Part shown: in pieces, positions 1 to 12,150 of the stretch | Layout of the letters: each line of letters starts with the position of its first letter | How positions within the stretch are numbered: position 1 is the stretch's first letter | Assembly: GCF_037975245.1 (NCBI RefSeq) | Contig: NC_092572.1 | Coordinates: 9,006,001 to 9,070,000, forward strand | Direction of reading: 5' to 3' | Length of the DNA: 64,000 bases | Source of the DNA: Apostichopus japonicus | Lineage: Eukaryota; Echinodermata; Holothuroidea; Aspidochirotida; Stichopodidae | Position numbers and translations under genes: made by a program | Notes under the pieces: model-generated | The model's database searches: none | What the model was told of the DNA's origin: nothing | Seen by the model: the letters and a program-made list of their open reading frames with translations, nothing else

Positions 1-338
1 CTATTAAGCAAAATAAGAAGAAAATAAATGTGTTTTAAATACTAGATAACCTTGGAGTTCTGTTCAATCTGTCGGGGTAGAGTTTGATTTATTTATTCTA
101 AGTTCTCTTTGAGGAACCAAGTGTGAATTAAATTGGCAATGTCAAACCATTTATAGGTTCATGTAACGCACCACAGTAGAAATATCTCGAACAAGAAAAA
201 GAAAAAAAAGAAAGAACGTAAAAAAAACTGGCTGTCAGCCAGCAGCGTTTTTGGGGGGGGAATGGAGACACAATTCTGTCAAAGCGCCCTGTTTTGAATT
301 ACTCATTGTGATCTGAATAAATATCCCTCTTCCTACAG

Positions 339-3300
339 GTGACAGACGACATCGTCGAAAACGTCAACGTGATCGTATTCAGGAAGATGAAACAGTTTGA
401 CCTGTCGGGAAATGTCGTCGTCGATAACGAATTTCTCTCGACCCTAAAGGTAGGTCCTGTGGAAGAACCGTACCCTAAGACCGTTTTGGCAGGTTTTATT
501 CTCATCCAAAATGTCACAAAATCATCCCATGGCTGTTTGTGGTGGACGTTGCCTCACCGCAAGACCAGTCGCCAATATCCAGCGTTCCTTTTGCGAGATC
601 ACTTGCGAAACACCAGCATATAATCATTTAGAATCTGTCACAACCCATTGAAGTACTTTAATAATCAACGCTTTATGCTTATTTGGTTTTTTTCACACTT
701 TCTCGATCTTGCCCCCTCCCCCACCATTTTTATGAGGGGGGAGGGGCTATCCTGCAATAATCTCTGTCTGAATTCCAAACCACATGATCAGTCGATGAAA
801 GAAAGGCTTAAAATATACATCATTATCTAAATAAGATCACGGCGGAAACAGAATTTGATGTGATACTAGATACCATTCAAACTGTCACAAATTAACCCAC
901 GCTTTAATTTAACCGGTTCTGTTTGCTACGTAAAATCTTCAGCCGACACTCTGGCTCAGACTGAGCTGACTGTCCTTTTCAAGTCTGGTAAAGATGGAAA
1001 AGTTGTTTAAAAGTTACCCTGATGACAAGATTCATTAAAATATTGAAACCCATTACTTGGAATTTTTCATATGTCTATGTCATTGTTATGACTGATGCAC
1101 TTCGATACGATTAAGCTACCAAGTTGAAGAGGACTTGAATTAACTGACAAAATCGAAAGCGGATCCGTGTCAGTCGTCCCTACCATATCGCCTCTGTACC
1201 TTACTTGAAAATTCACCCTTTACCCACGACAAGGAATGCTGCCCCCGTTTGTATGATCTGTAATACAACTTCAAGGAAACGGCACTTTAAAAAGCGGTTA
1301 ATCGAACAAATTAAGACAAAAATGTAAAGTCATTTCTAACATCCTCAAAAGAAGCAGTGGGATGTTGTGCCTTCTTCTATCCCCTTCTCAGCCCTAAATT
1401 GTTTATCAATATTTATGGGAAACAAAATGGAAAAAAACTAAAATACTGAACGTTCTCACTGTCATTAATCAGCAGTTGTCGTACTAAATTCCCATTCGTT
1501 TTTTTTCCTTCAAATTTCTTGCAGGTGAAACTTTTCCGGGAGGATAACCCAGACAATCCCGTCCACACAGTCTCACTAGGAAGTTCCAGTTTCTTTCACT
1601 TTCCATCCCTGACAAAGGATGACACGGTAAGACATCCAAAAGAGAAATAAACCTAGTTTTAATGCTGTAGCAAGACATTGCATCAATTCTGACACAGTAG
1701 TCACTAATAGGAGCAGGGATGTGCTCACACTGGGCGGCACCGGGCGGCTGAGCCCAGCAGTTCTGAATGCCGCCCAGCACAAACAGTATTTTAAACATTT
1801 CCGCCCGGCACTTTTTTGATGATAATTTAACAAATTTTACCATAACCAAAATCTGGGAGAATACATGGCACAGAATAGGAAAAATAGCACCACCTAAGCA
1901 TACTTCATGTGCAAAATTTGTCCAGTGGGGAGGGGGTACCCCACCCATGAGATCCCTCTCCCAGGGTGTGGATCACACTACCGCACAATCTGCCCGGCAC
2001 TCAAATATTCCTGAGCACATCCCTGTAGGAGGTTGTACTATGTGAAATGGAAAAAAAATATTGAAAGAGGACATTTCATGAATAAATACTATACAAATAA
2101 TTCCTGTGAGTTGTAAGATCTTTTATGATCTCGTTGGAGGGAGCGGGGGGGGTGGTAGGGAGACCGTAAGAAGAAACCTGTTTCAATGCTGTAGCGATAC
2201 ATTGCATCAATTCTGACAAAGTCAATTATAAGAGGTTGTACTATTTGAAATGGAAAAATTTGAAAGATGCTGCATGAATAAGCCTATGCAAGCAGTTCCT
2301 TTGAATGATAACATCTTTTATGATCTTGTTGGGTGGGGGGACCGACGGGGGTAAGGATATGTCCCAATGTGACAGAATGTGACAGACCTTACCGTAATGT
2401 GTGACTGCGCATAAAAAAACCTACCCCGGCATAAACTGTAATGTACAGTAATGAACGGAATAGTCGACACATCCGCCCTCGAATGCATCTGAGTAACTTT
2501 TTGATGGTAAATCGATGTTTTGTTTGAATTTTTTCGTCGGCGAGATCGTTTGAAACGGGCAAAAAATTTTGGAGTGAAAAAAAGTAGATAGTCACGATTT
2601 TGTGACTGTTGATGACAACAGGATAAGTACGTGAAAAAGAGGGATAGTTTAGACCGTCAAGATTGACTACGTGTTGAGGCTTTTAAGTGTATCCCATGTG
2701 ATCAGACACTGTAATTGAGAGTACTGAAAGAGGATATGTTAGTTCTGTGTCTTTATTATGGTCTCCCCTCTCCTTCCCAAATTGGTCACTTCCCCACCCT
2801 CTCCTTCCTCCCCTGCATGTCATCCCTGTAAAAGATGGCAGCATTTAGCCAAATAGCTGACCTCAAAAAATCAAAAACTTCAAATATTTTGCTGTTCACT
2901 GTCTGACCTTCATTCTGACCTATTTTACATCATTATTCATTATTTTCTAATAATGCCAGATTAAAATTTAAAAAGAATGGTCATGTTGACACATTTCCAA
3001 TTTTCTTAATATATTTTTCTATATCCATTTTGTCATCATTTTCAGAGGTATCGGATCCGTTTGGAATCGAGTTTGTCCAAGTCCACACATACGTACATTC
3101 TACCCGAGGCTTCCTTCAGCACGGCCGACGGCTACTACAAGCATATAACGTTACCTTTCACACCTGAGGTAAAGAAAACATAGACTCTCTTTCTCTCCTC
3201 CTTTTTCAAAAATCCAAAAGTAAGGTTTAGTAACTTTTATGGTCAACATGCAAATCATACAGGTCCCTTGGTAAGGGAAGGCTCGAAGATCTAAACAACC

Positions 3301-5377
3301 GTTGTTGACCCAACTAGACGTCCAGTTTCCTTTGAAGAACAAAACTGGAGCATTCAGCGAGTCACACTGGAACGCCCGCCGCCCAAAGGTTGCTAGTTAA
3401 TTGCCATCTCACTGACTATTCAATTACTAGTTCAATAACTTTAACATAACAAATTTAAGTCATTAGTGTCTGAGTCAATGGTTTTCCAAATATGCTCTAA
3501 TTGTTTTGTGTTGTGTTGTTTTCATTAATGGGTCAGGCCTCATCAGAGAGGATGATGTTTTCATCGCAACTAAACTGAAAATGGCTTTTGTTTTTTCTTC
3601 CAAAATTTTTCAATTATTTGTCCACGGAGAAAATAATACTGTCGCAAAACAGTTTACACTGCATGTCAAAAATGTCTTTGTTTTCCCTTAAATATCATAT
3701 TTCAATCATTTATTTTACAGAGGAAAAGAACAATTTCTCTACAAATAGAAGATGCACTTTCATGTTAATTAATAAAACTACAGAGAACATTGAGAGCTTG
3801 TAGTTAGCAAATATTCCAAATGTAAAAATTCACCGATAAATTTCAACAAAAAGTTTGTCATAGGAGAAAAAAAGCTTGTGAAGAGACCCAAACTTTGTGA
3901 CGTCAAAGACCACCTACGATGATCGACCTCCAGAAGTATCAGAGGGGGATATATAGCCTGTCCAAATAGGTGCCATTCAATCAACAGTATCTCCCATATG
4001 GAGTGTTGGCTCAGTGGTTAACGCCGGTGCCTTCCAATCATAAGGTCCCCAGTTCGAGTCACTCCAAGATTAATATATGTCATCCAGTTACAGAGTTGTT
4101 GACAATTCATAATCATGGACGTTAAATATGAATTTAAGAGACTGACTTCGGTCAGCTTGCGGCTTTGATAAGCCAATGAGGCTTCTTCGCGAGTTCTTGC
4201 TTGCAGGAGGATCTAAAATACATACATACATATCTCAAGTTAAGGACAAGGTATATCGAACTGAGATTTGCAGCCATCAGTGTGAGGAATATTTATCTCT
4301 TCAAGATAGTGTTATCTTGCCTGCTTCCGGAATATCCCAATTATTACTCCGTCGTTTGCCATTTGGAATATTCCATTATAGCTCTGCCTCATTGTCTGCT
4401 ACTGGAATATTCCATTATAGCTCTGCCTCGTTGTCTGCTACTGGAATATACCATTATAGCTCTGCCTCATTGTCTGCTACTGGAATATTCCATTATAGCT
4501 CTGCCTCATTGTCTGCTACTGGAATATAACATTATAGCTCTGCCTCATTGTCTGCTACTGGAATATTCCATTATAGCTCTGCCTTGTCAGTGCGTCAGAT
4601 TAAAATCACTGGTCTCCTTTGTTTTTGTTATTTCAGAGGAAGTCTGTTGAGCAGGAGATAGCCCAGGGATCTTATCTAGCGCTGCCTTTACTAGTGGCTT
4701 TTGTGATAGTTGTATTTAATCATAATAAGGTAAGTGGTTTTAATTTGCTGTCTGTTACCTCTAAGAGGTGAACCTCCCCTCTCACCTTCCTCTCACCCTC
4801 CTCTCCCCCTCCCCACACCTCTTTGAGATAATTTAGTCAATTGGAATGGTGCTTAGATACAAAATGGTTCTTTCTTTTGCAACTTTTGAAACAGTGTTGT
4901 AGAATTTTCGACTGGTTAGGTGGTATCGCACGCACATGTTGTATACTCGTGTATCCTACACAAGTTGCTATTCTGAAATATTCTGTCCGCCGGTGTTGGT
5001 GTTAAGGGTGGAAGGGGTAGATCCCCCTACCACCCCCCAAAGTATATATGGTTGCACCCCTACCCATAATCTGGTTTTTATGATAGTGTCAGATTGTGTG
5101 AGCTTCTTCACCATTGCTTGCTCTATTCCATAAGTGATGAGGTCGAATTAAAAAAGTACACCCATTGATTTTTCTTCTGTCACAGATTTTACCTCTAGTG
5201 CTACAGAAGATCCAACAGACAGTGAAGTCGACCACGGCGGCCGCCACCTCCTCCTACAGGCCATCAGCTCCCGCTCCCAGCAGCGCACCCGCCCCGCAGC
5301 CCCCCATAGATATGTCGGTCTTCGCTCCAGAGGATAGCCTCAAGCAGAAAAAGAAAGCTAAAGTCAGGAAAGCGTGA
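339..5377 (+). CDS. NOMO: NOMO (nodal modulator, BOS complex subunit), C-terminal part, 5 exons, 5'-partial
   Basis: Five phase-0 coding exons with GT-AG borders: 339-449, 1525-1626, 3046-3168, 4637-4729 and 5186-5377 (TGA stop), giving about 206 C-terminal residues. Vertebrate NOMO has about 1,220, so most of the gene lies upstream of base 1. Recognised by stretches typical of the NOMO C-terminus: HTVSLGSS..FHFPSL in exon 2, YILPEASF...GYYKHITL in exon 3, and EIAQGSYLALPL followed by the single membrane anchor (LLVAFVIVVF) in exon 4. The lumenal part belongs to the last of NOMO's Ig-like/carboxypeptidase-regulatory-like beta-sandwich repeats. The last exon gives a cytosolic tail with an Ala/Pro/Ser-rich linker (about residues 160-190 of the fragment) and a Lys-rich end (KQKKKAKVRKA). 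NOMO acts in the ER membrane with TMEM147 and nicalin as the BOS complex of the multipass translocon. The tail is less conserved than the rest, as expected. No break is seen. Confidence 0.96.
450..1524 (+). other. NOMO intron (between exons 1 and 2 of the visible part)
   Basis: Flanked by donor GTAGGT after 449 and acceptor TTGCAG before 1525. I see no gene, clear repeat or structured element inside. Confidence 0.8.
1640..2354. repeat. Tandem duplication in NOMO intron, first copy interrupted by a MITE
   Basis: Copy A (about 1640-2169 including the insertion) and copy B (about 2170-2354) share AATGCTGTAGC, CATTGCATCAATTCTGAC, GGTTGTACTAT, TGAAATGGAAAAA, the phrase around TCTTTTATGATCT and a G-rich end. 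Copy B lacks the 312-bp insertion found in copy A. Confidence 0.8.
1714..2025. mobile_element. 312-bp MITE with TIRs and 6-bp target duplication TAGGAG
   Basis: Starts CAGGGATGTGCTCA and ends TGAGCACATCCCTG, a 14-bp perfect terminal inverted repeat. TAGGAG directly precedes (1708-1713) and follows (2026-2031) the element. The adjacent duplicated copy carries the empty site (TAAGAG once, followed by GTTGTACTAT). Inner sequence is rich in GCCCGGC/GGGCGGC, also in inverted copies near both ends. It has no transposase ORF, so it is non-autonomous. Superfamily uncertain: the CAGGG termini recall hAT, but hAT normally makes 8-bp duplications. Confidence 0.88.
4000..4233 (+). mobile_element. tRNA-derived SINE
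   Basis: The head resembles a tRNA gene: GGAGTG...CACTCC can pair as an acceptor stem, GGCTCAGTGGTTAA is a pol III A box and CAGTTCGAGTC a B box. The tRNA-unrelated body runs through GACTGACTTCGGTCAGC and CTTCTTCGCGAG, and the element ends in a short (ATAC)n tail near 4215-4233. The anticodon loop is not a good functional loop, so this is a SINE head and not a tRNA gene. It lies in a NOMO intron, in sense orientation. Confidence 0.82.
4326..4588 (+). repeat. 39-bp minisatellite, about 6.5 units
   Basis: Units begin with GGAATATTCCATTATAGC at 4365, 4404, 4443, 4482, 4521 and 4560, exactly 39 bp apart, with a degenerate unit near 4328. Each contains CTCTGCCTC and TTGTCTGCTACT. The array ends about 48 bp before the NOMO exon at 4637. 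Because 39 is divisible by 3 it reads as an ORF, but it is intronic. Confidence 0.95.
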
Positions 5378-6630
5378 GAAGCGATGACCTGCAGAGAGAT
5401 GATGAGGCAGACCGGGTCGGAGGGGTCCTCGTCCGTATGTAGGAGGAGAAGGAAGAGACGGTGGAAGTGGAGCAGAAGAAAGAATGGATGAGCGCGAACA
5501 TTTCCTGGAGGATTTGAAACGAGATGCGGTGAAAGAGGAGATTAAAAAAAGATTGATGGAAGGATGGAAAAAGAAGGGCCCTTTTGAAGAATGGAAGATT
5601 ATCAGTGAAGGCTTTTATTGAGGACAGAGATAAATGAAGCCCTATTATTTGGGGGGGAAAAATTTGTCAATTTAAGAAATTTGAATATGTATGAGTAACA
5701 ACTGAATATGTATCATGTTGAAAGATTGATTGTACAAAAAAATCAAAACGTATGTAAGGGTAAAGGATTAAATGTGGATAATAGCTTTCATTTGATGGGT
5801 AATTGGATGGGAAAACATAATCACTTGAACATGTAATGTATGAATTTTAAAGCAATATATGAGTTATATTAAGCTTTGAGGATCAAGCCGCCAAGATGGA
5901 GATGTATAATTTTTAACAGATTAGACAATTATAAAAAATCTAGCTGTCATAAATTTTCCAAATTTTTTTGTAATATAAATAGACAACATGAAAGGGGAGA
6001 CAGCAAAGCAGCGTGTGTAACTATCAAAATCCACAATCTATAAATTGATCTTTTATCCGGAAAGTATCTCAAAAGTGGAAGCTTTGTGGTACAATGAGAA
6101 GACCCAAACGATTTTAGTTAGGGGGAGTCAGGGGTGTGGTAGGGGTGGGGAGAGTGTAGAACAGTGTGGTGGAGGGTGATAATCAATTGATATGAGAGGT
6201 TCCACTAAGCAAACATGTTTTCTAAATGTTTTTTGCTTCTTTTAGTCTCCTGGCCAGGAGTCTATTTTTTGTAATTCATTGTGTCGTATTTAACCGAGTT
6301 TGTAATCTTCGGTGTATCCATAGTTTATCAATAGAGAGAGGGAGATAGGGCACATTTTAACAGATTATTTACTAAAGCAGGACTTGACACTTATTGTTAT
6401 ACAAGAGAAATAACAACACCAAGGGTACAATCCAATTCATTGTTATGTCTTTTTTTTTTTTTAATGTTTTGTGTTGTATTCATTTTATCATGCAATAATG
6501 TATCAATGTTGAAATGAAACATTGGTGATTTATAACATGTGCATTAATAGAACAATCGTCTCTTGGGGAAATACATTGATGACAATTGCTCATCATAATT
6601 TGATGGGAAAAATAAAAACATGTTTGTGAT
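5378..6630 (+). other. Probable NOMO 3'UTR
   Basis: Follows the TGA stop with no further splice signal that I can support. A canonical AATAAA at 6611-6616 followed by a GT-rich stretch (TGTTTGTGATTTTG) is the best polyadenylation signal seen; an ATTAAA near 5767 is an alternative. UTR length is therefore uncertain. Confidence 0.4.
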
Positions 6631-6879
6631 TTTGTTTGAGGTAAGGATCATGGTTAAGATTGTAACAGTTGTGTTTTAGTTTCTTTGTTGGGTTTTTTTT
6701 TTTTTTCGTTTCTTTCACTTTTTTTTCAAAATTTCACCAAATGTAAGTCAAATTGAATCGTCAAATACACATTATGATTAAGGGTAATCATTTATAAAAA
6801 CAGTGAAGCTGGTGCATATGTTTGTTTGTTTTTTTTATTTTGGTCTGTTTGTGTTTTTGTACCAGGTATTATCAGTTGA

Positions 6880-6995
6880 TAGTTTGACAGGCTATATACA
6901 GGTTATGTACAGGGCTATACACAGGTTATGTACAAGTGATACAGACACAGGTTATGGACAAGCTATATACAGACTAAACACAGGTCATGTACAGG
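6880..6995. repeat. Degenerate ~20-22-bp tandem repeat (ACAGGTTATGTACAGGCTATAC type)
   Basis: CAGGTTATGTACA and GCTATACACAGG phrases recur with slippage. The same unit is amplified again at 7484-7640. Confidence 0.8.
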
Positions 6996-7483
6996 CCGAC
7001 CCATCAAATCTCCCGGTGTCATATTCTATTCTCCCGGTTTTTAAATGTTTCATCACTTGCGACATTTCTGAAAATAGCCAACAGTTAGTCCTGTGCATAC
7101 TAATTATTAGTAATTCCCCACAGTAACGCTGAACACGGGAAAGGCTATTCAGTATAGTTCACAAGACAGACAGTCAGTCAAGTCTCAAGCTTGATGGGAC
7201 TATCTAGCATACTAGCCATGAAGTCACAGTACCCAGACTCCACTGTTTCAAATGGAAGTCTACTAAAGAAACCCTGTAGAAAGCGAAGCAAGGTGCTGTA
7301 AACTACAACAAGAAACACTGATTGGATGATTCTCTCACTGTATTGCATAAGTTGACTACTTATTTAGGAGTATTTATATCATTTCAGTTGAAAATTACCA
7401 ACCTCCCTATTTTCCCCTTGTTCTCCCTATTTTTTAGCACTGAAAAATGTTATTCTCCCTATTTTGGGGTCAATAGCCTGTAC

Positions 7484-7640
7484 ATACCTGTCAACCTGTA
7501 CAGGTTGACAGGTCTGTACAGGCTATACACAGGTTATGTACATGCTACTGATGCTATACATATTATTTACAGGTTATGTACAGGCTATACGCAGGTAATG
7601 TACAGGCTATACGCAGGTCATGTACAGGCTATATTCAGTC
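7484..7640. repeat. 22-bp tandem repeat, second array
   Basis: The unit ATGTACAGGCTATACGCAGGT (about 22 bp) recurs, best preserved at 7570-7640. It shares its unit with the array at 6880-6995 and runs toward the TA array at 7669. Confidence 0.85.
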
Positions 7641-7667
7641 TGTTTCGCTTCTAGCACATTTCATTGG

Positions 7668-7668
<1 letters not shown>

Positions 7669-7735
<67 letters not shown>

Positions 7736-7739
7736 TATC
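7669..7739. repeat. (TA)n microsatellite
   Basis: About 65 bp of nearly pure TA. It produces a false YIYIYI reading frame. Confidence 0.97.
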
Positions 7740-8492
7740 ACTTCCTCATGGTAAAATGAATTCCGATGTGACCTACTAGCCTAAACCTATTTTATTTGGA
7801 TTTAATTTGATTTGACATCATCATATCTATTTTTTTTTTTTATGACTTTCCCAATTTAGTCCGGTCCTACACCTCTGTCCATTATTCCGGGGGAACTGTG
7901 TTAGCTCCCTGCAGTTGTCCCATTTCAGATTTCCGGGATAGAGCATCGGGCGGGTCTTTTAGTAGTTTAATGGGGCACAGTGGAATAACTGTAACGCATG
8001 ACCCCGGATAATGGATTTAAACCAGTTCTACGGTGGTGCCATGCTGTAGCCTATACCTTTCGCCTACGAAAATACTGTATTAATAGTGCGGATTTGTTTT
8101 CCACCTTGTTGTTAATGGACCATGGTCAGAACGATGAAATACGAATAAGTTTCTATGCTGCAATGGGCTTACATGTTTCTGGGGGTGGGATGGGTGGGAC
8201 ATGGGGAAGGATGGTGGGGGAGGGGGTTGACAAACGATCAGGGTACCCGACGAGACAATTGCGCGAACTTATATAGGCTAATGATCCTGTTTGACTACAG
8301 GAGAAAAACGGCCTTTTCTATTCCATACAATTTTCTGTATACGACATGCACACTTGTGTGATCGCGATATAACGTTTACTTTACATCAAACCATTATATA
8401 GACACTATATTACATTTTTCTCTTCGCGTATTTGTGTGTGCTTTATATATAAAAAATATCGTACACGTTCCCATATTAAGTAAACAATGATT

Positions 8493-8530
8493 CAGCTACC
8501 GGTCTTTCTGTGAACATATACCGGTAGCTG
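8493..8530. repeat. Short inverted repeat CAGCTACCGGT / ACCGGTAGCTG
   Basis: Perfect 11-bp arms at 8493-8503 and 8520-8530 around a 16-nt spacer. Origin unknown; it could be a MITE remnant or a chance hairpin. Confidence 0.7.
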
Positions 8531-10591
8531 TTTACCGTGTACAATGATTGATCATTATATGTAGGCCTGTTGACGGCACAGTAGTAGTAAAATCAAATAT
8601 ACACTCGTGTTATTTTGAACATATTCATTTTCTACCAAACACTTAAAGCAATATATTATATATTCAGCACCAACCTGAATGTAGTTAACAACAGACTGTC
8701 AATGTCTTGTTTAGAAATAGTACCCTAATGCGTGCTAATATCTCCAATCCAATTATACCTGTACCTTCACTAGAAAAATTTCCATACGATGTGTTCTTTA
8801 TATATATGCGAGCGCTTTTTTTTTGTGCTGATGGAAATGCAATTTTTTTTTCTATTGGATATAAACTGCCCTTCAATTTATGCCTCACTAAAATGAAAAA
8901 AAAACGAGTTATGTTAATTGGCAATTAACGGTTGCTAATGAAACCGCTGCCTCTGTTAATTGTGTAGGCTTATTTGCTTCTAAAATTAGTTCAATTCACT
9001 TATTGAGGTATCTACAAAGTTCATATTATCCCAGCCAGTTTATCTAATTTGTGAAGAGTACTAGCAATTAATGTCCATTGTTAAAGCAAGCCAAAACAAC
9101 ATTGTCTGTTTTAAGTTAGAAACCGCATTCACGTGCGTAATACCGTTATCAAACAGATATACATAAAAGACACTGAAGTTTTAAGAGGAATTCGTATCGA
9201 TAAACTGCTGAAGGAATTGTATAAATACGATCACACACACTGGTGGCGCAAATCAACCCTCCTATAAATAGTCAACACGTATTTTATTTAAACATGTAAC
9301 ATTTCTCTCTAGATTTTAAAATTTCAAAATTTACAGCGTTTTATTTTTAATTAGATTTGGTTAAAAAATATATTCCAGTCATTTTTTTGGCTATATATAA
9401 AATATATTTGATTAGAATGATTTGGTTGTGATCCATTCGCTGTATATGACTTGTTATCTTTCTATATTTTTGTTTTATATTGGCAACGAGAAATAATACA
9501 TTATAGGCTAATAAAAAAAATAAAACCAATGTATATTTACATGTCTAGATCATTAATTAACTAACAGAATGGTACGTTGTATACCTTCAATACTATCTTA
9601 TCTGTATTGGGGGTCTAATTTGCTAATGATTAAAAACCAAAATCAAACTTCATTAATTTATTTTGAGGGACGTTCAAATATAACATAATGTTAATGAATG
9701 CAACGTTGGTGAGACGCGCATTGATGAATTGGCAAGTTAATTAACTGGTTCTGAACCAGTCCGTCGCTGGGTGCGAGACGCCGAAGGCAAATTATACATT
9801 GATGTAACTATAAAGTTAACACACTGTTTTCCAGTCTTTTTGCTAAAAAGGGTGTTATTAACTTTCGAGCGGTAAATGCGCGGTCGCATTTTAAACATCA
9901 TTCCGCCCCAGGAAAAGTGTATATACTTATATACACTAGAATTATGTTACAACACAGAACCCCGACGAGGGAGGGGGTGGGGTGGGGGAGGGCATATCCA
10001 CCATAATTTTCACAGCAAGGAATTTTCAAGATGGCGCTGCCGCAGGCGGGAACGACAACGACACTTCATTCTTTTGACTTTAGCATCCCACCCCCACCAA
10101 GTCCCGCTATGATCAGGCTTAAATCATCACTTAATTGCTACAGGCGAAAATATACTAACAAAGTAAAACAAGAAGAACAAAACAGGAGGTATGCCGATAT
10201 GTAGCCGACTTATCTATTAATTCAACCAGGAAGCACAGAGAGTATGCCATTACTATAAATGTATATGTATATATATGAGAATCATTGCCAGTAAATTTAT
10301 TAACCATAAATTTGATTAATGTATAGTCTAGACTAACCGAACCATTGATTATGAAGCGTGTTTATGATGTTCCTTTAAAGTTTTAACTTGATGAATCAGC
10401 GTGGATGATTAAGAATTTGGCAGCTTAGCCTAGAAACTATATTTAGTAAAGACAAGGATAAATTGAAGATTATTGAGTTCAAGACGCCTGAAATTGTTGG
10501 GGTTTCCGTTTCATGCAACGTTCACGTATATTACAGTAACTGTTAATTAACTGTTGATACTTATTATTTATTATTATTATTATTATTTTAG

Positions 10592-10793
10592 GTTTACAGT
10601 CTTGTTCAAGGCCAAAGCCCTCTCACACAACTTTACAACTTAACCCTGGTCATTGGTAACTTGTCACACCTACACACCAACGTATGCACAATTAAAATAA
10701 TCTCCCCTGGGGCACCACAGTGGACCACAACAACGTGTCCCCATAGGGACTTCCCATAGGGTGCTGTCACAAACCGGCGCTCGCAACTATATT
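10592..10793. repeat. Dispersed repeat family A, copy 1 (pairs with 50873-51072)
   Basis: Preceded by (ATT)n. Shares with 50873-51072 CAGTCTTGTTCAAGGCCAA, CTGGTCATTGGTAACTTGTC, CTGGGGCACCAC, CACAAACCGGCGC and more, in the same order. Non-coding. Class unknown. Confidence 0.85.
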
Positions 10794-11525
10794 ATATAGT
10801 TTGTCGATAGGTACGACTTTTGTACATTAATAAATTATATGATATATCAGATTTTAGTTCAACAAAAGTACTCTAGTTTTAACTTTCATGAATGTCTTAC
10901 GAACCCCCTGGGATGGACTCACGCACCCCCTGGGGGTTCATGCAACCCCAGTTAGGGAACCCCTGCTCTAGACCATACAAGTACACTGCTACCAGTACAG
11001 GTTATATTTGCTAAACACCTTTTATTTGTCAAGTGGCCTTTCAAAGGTAGTATATACGCCCATTAAATGCACCATTGACTTACACACTAAATCACAAAAG
11101 TAATGTGGTCTCTAAGTCTAGATAGAAGTTTTCACTAGCTAAACGCTACCCATCACCGGATAGCTGACAAGTTGGCCTTTCATGGCACTATCAATTTTCC
11201 GTATCGTGACCATGTAGAGTTTTGCTATTCGAGCCGGAAGTTTTTGTCACTTGTAAACAAACCTCTTCACTCAGTAGTAAACAATTTTCCTACGCTGCTC
11301 ATGGGAGGCCTGTAGGGGTCTAAACTTGCCTCAATTGACCCAATTTTCTCACCACATGTACTTCCATTCATACACTTCAACATGCAAGCCACAAAAAACT
11401 AGATCATGATTGGTAACAGGTCAAAAAAGATGTTCTCCTGCTGCTTTTTGGCACTTTTCCTGAGAACAATCGAGCGGATGGATATAGACTCTAATAGGAG
11501 CATGCCACCTCAAACAGGTGTGGTT

Positions 11526-11890
11526 CATCAATTAAAGTGACTGGACTATATAATCTAACAGAGAGAGACCAATTGGTCAGTTCCTCAGATGCAACACAAA
11601 ACTTAATTACGTAAACATAAGACTTTTATGGCCTACTTTAAAAACTTTGTCAATCACATATATGTTGTTAAATATCATCCACGTGTGTTCTGTTGTTTTT
11701 ATATGAAGTTAAAAAAACATAATGCGGAGATGACGTCATCATGACTTAAGCCTTAAAGGGGAATTCCCAGAGATTTATCATATATCTTACGGTATCTTGC
11801 AGGAACATTGCTTGCACTCAAAATGTTTCCTTTTTCCTTGGTCTATATGACATATCAATAACTAAAACGCTGCCTTAAAGTCATCCGTTA
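11526..11890. repeat. Dispersed repeat family B, copy 1
   Basis: Begins CATCAATTAAAGTGACTGG, then ATATCATCCA, TATGAAGTTAAAAA, GACGTCATCATGAC and ACATTGCTTGCA in the same order as 18374-18760. The 3' terminus is degraded. Confidence 0.75.
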
Positions 11891-12065
11891 AGCATCTAAA
11901 TACTACTAATATTGTAAATGATAGCATTTCTGCAATGTGCCTTGATGAAATAACCCCCCCCCCCCAAAAAAAAAATGTATATATATATATATATATTCTC
12001 AGATCCACTGAAATTTTATCAAATTCTTTTTTTACAGATTTTCTTTCCCATTAATTTTAGTCAAT

Positions 12066-12071
12066 TTTATT
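12066..12071 (-). promoter_or_regulatory. Polyadenylation signal AATAAA for the SLC35G1-like gene
   Basis: TTTATT on the + strand reads AATAAA on the gene strand, about 80 nt past the stop codon. This would give a short 3'UTR. Confidence 0.5.
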
Positions 12072-12150
12072 CTCATTATATGACAACAATCTACCGGTAA
12101 TCTACACATTTTAGTGACGTCACTCCAATTAGGGGAATCTTCTCTTTTCC

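Larger units (their letters stand above)
3169..4636 (+). other. NOMO intron carrying a SINE and a 39-bp minisatellite
   Basis: Donor GTAAAG after 3168, acceptor TTTCAG before 4637. Contains the tRNA-derived SINE at 4000-4233 and the 39-bp array at 4326-4588. The rest (3169-3999) is unremarkable AT-rich sequence. Confidence 0.8.
6631..12060. other. Intergenic region between NOMO and the SLC35G1-like gene
   Basis: About 5.4 kb, convergent between a + and a - gene. It holds two related 22-bp arrays, a TA array, an 11-bp inverted repeat at 8493-8530, a dispersed repeat copy at 10592-10793 and one copy of a four-member dispersed family at 11526-11890. No ORF here looks coding. Confidence 0.6.

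Noticed and set aside
1484-1948. 154-codon minus-strand frame across a NOMO exon and the MITE
   Set aside because: It covers a well-supported plus-strand exon and a transposon end, so its length is accidental.
4000-4070. A functional tRNA gene
   Set aside because: A and B boxes are present, but the anticodon loop is poor and a SINE body with (ATAC)n tail follows.
4176-4650. Repeat-protein-like frames of 117 and 149 codons
   Set aside because: They are the intronic 39-bp minisatellite read in two frames and overlap a confirmed intron and SINE.
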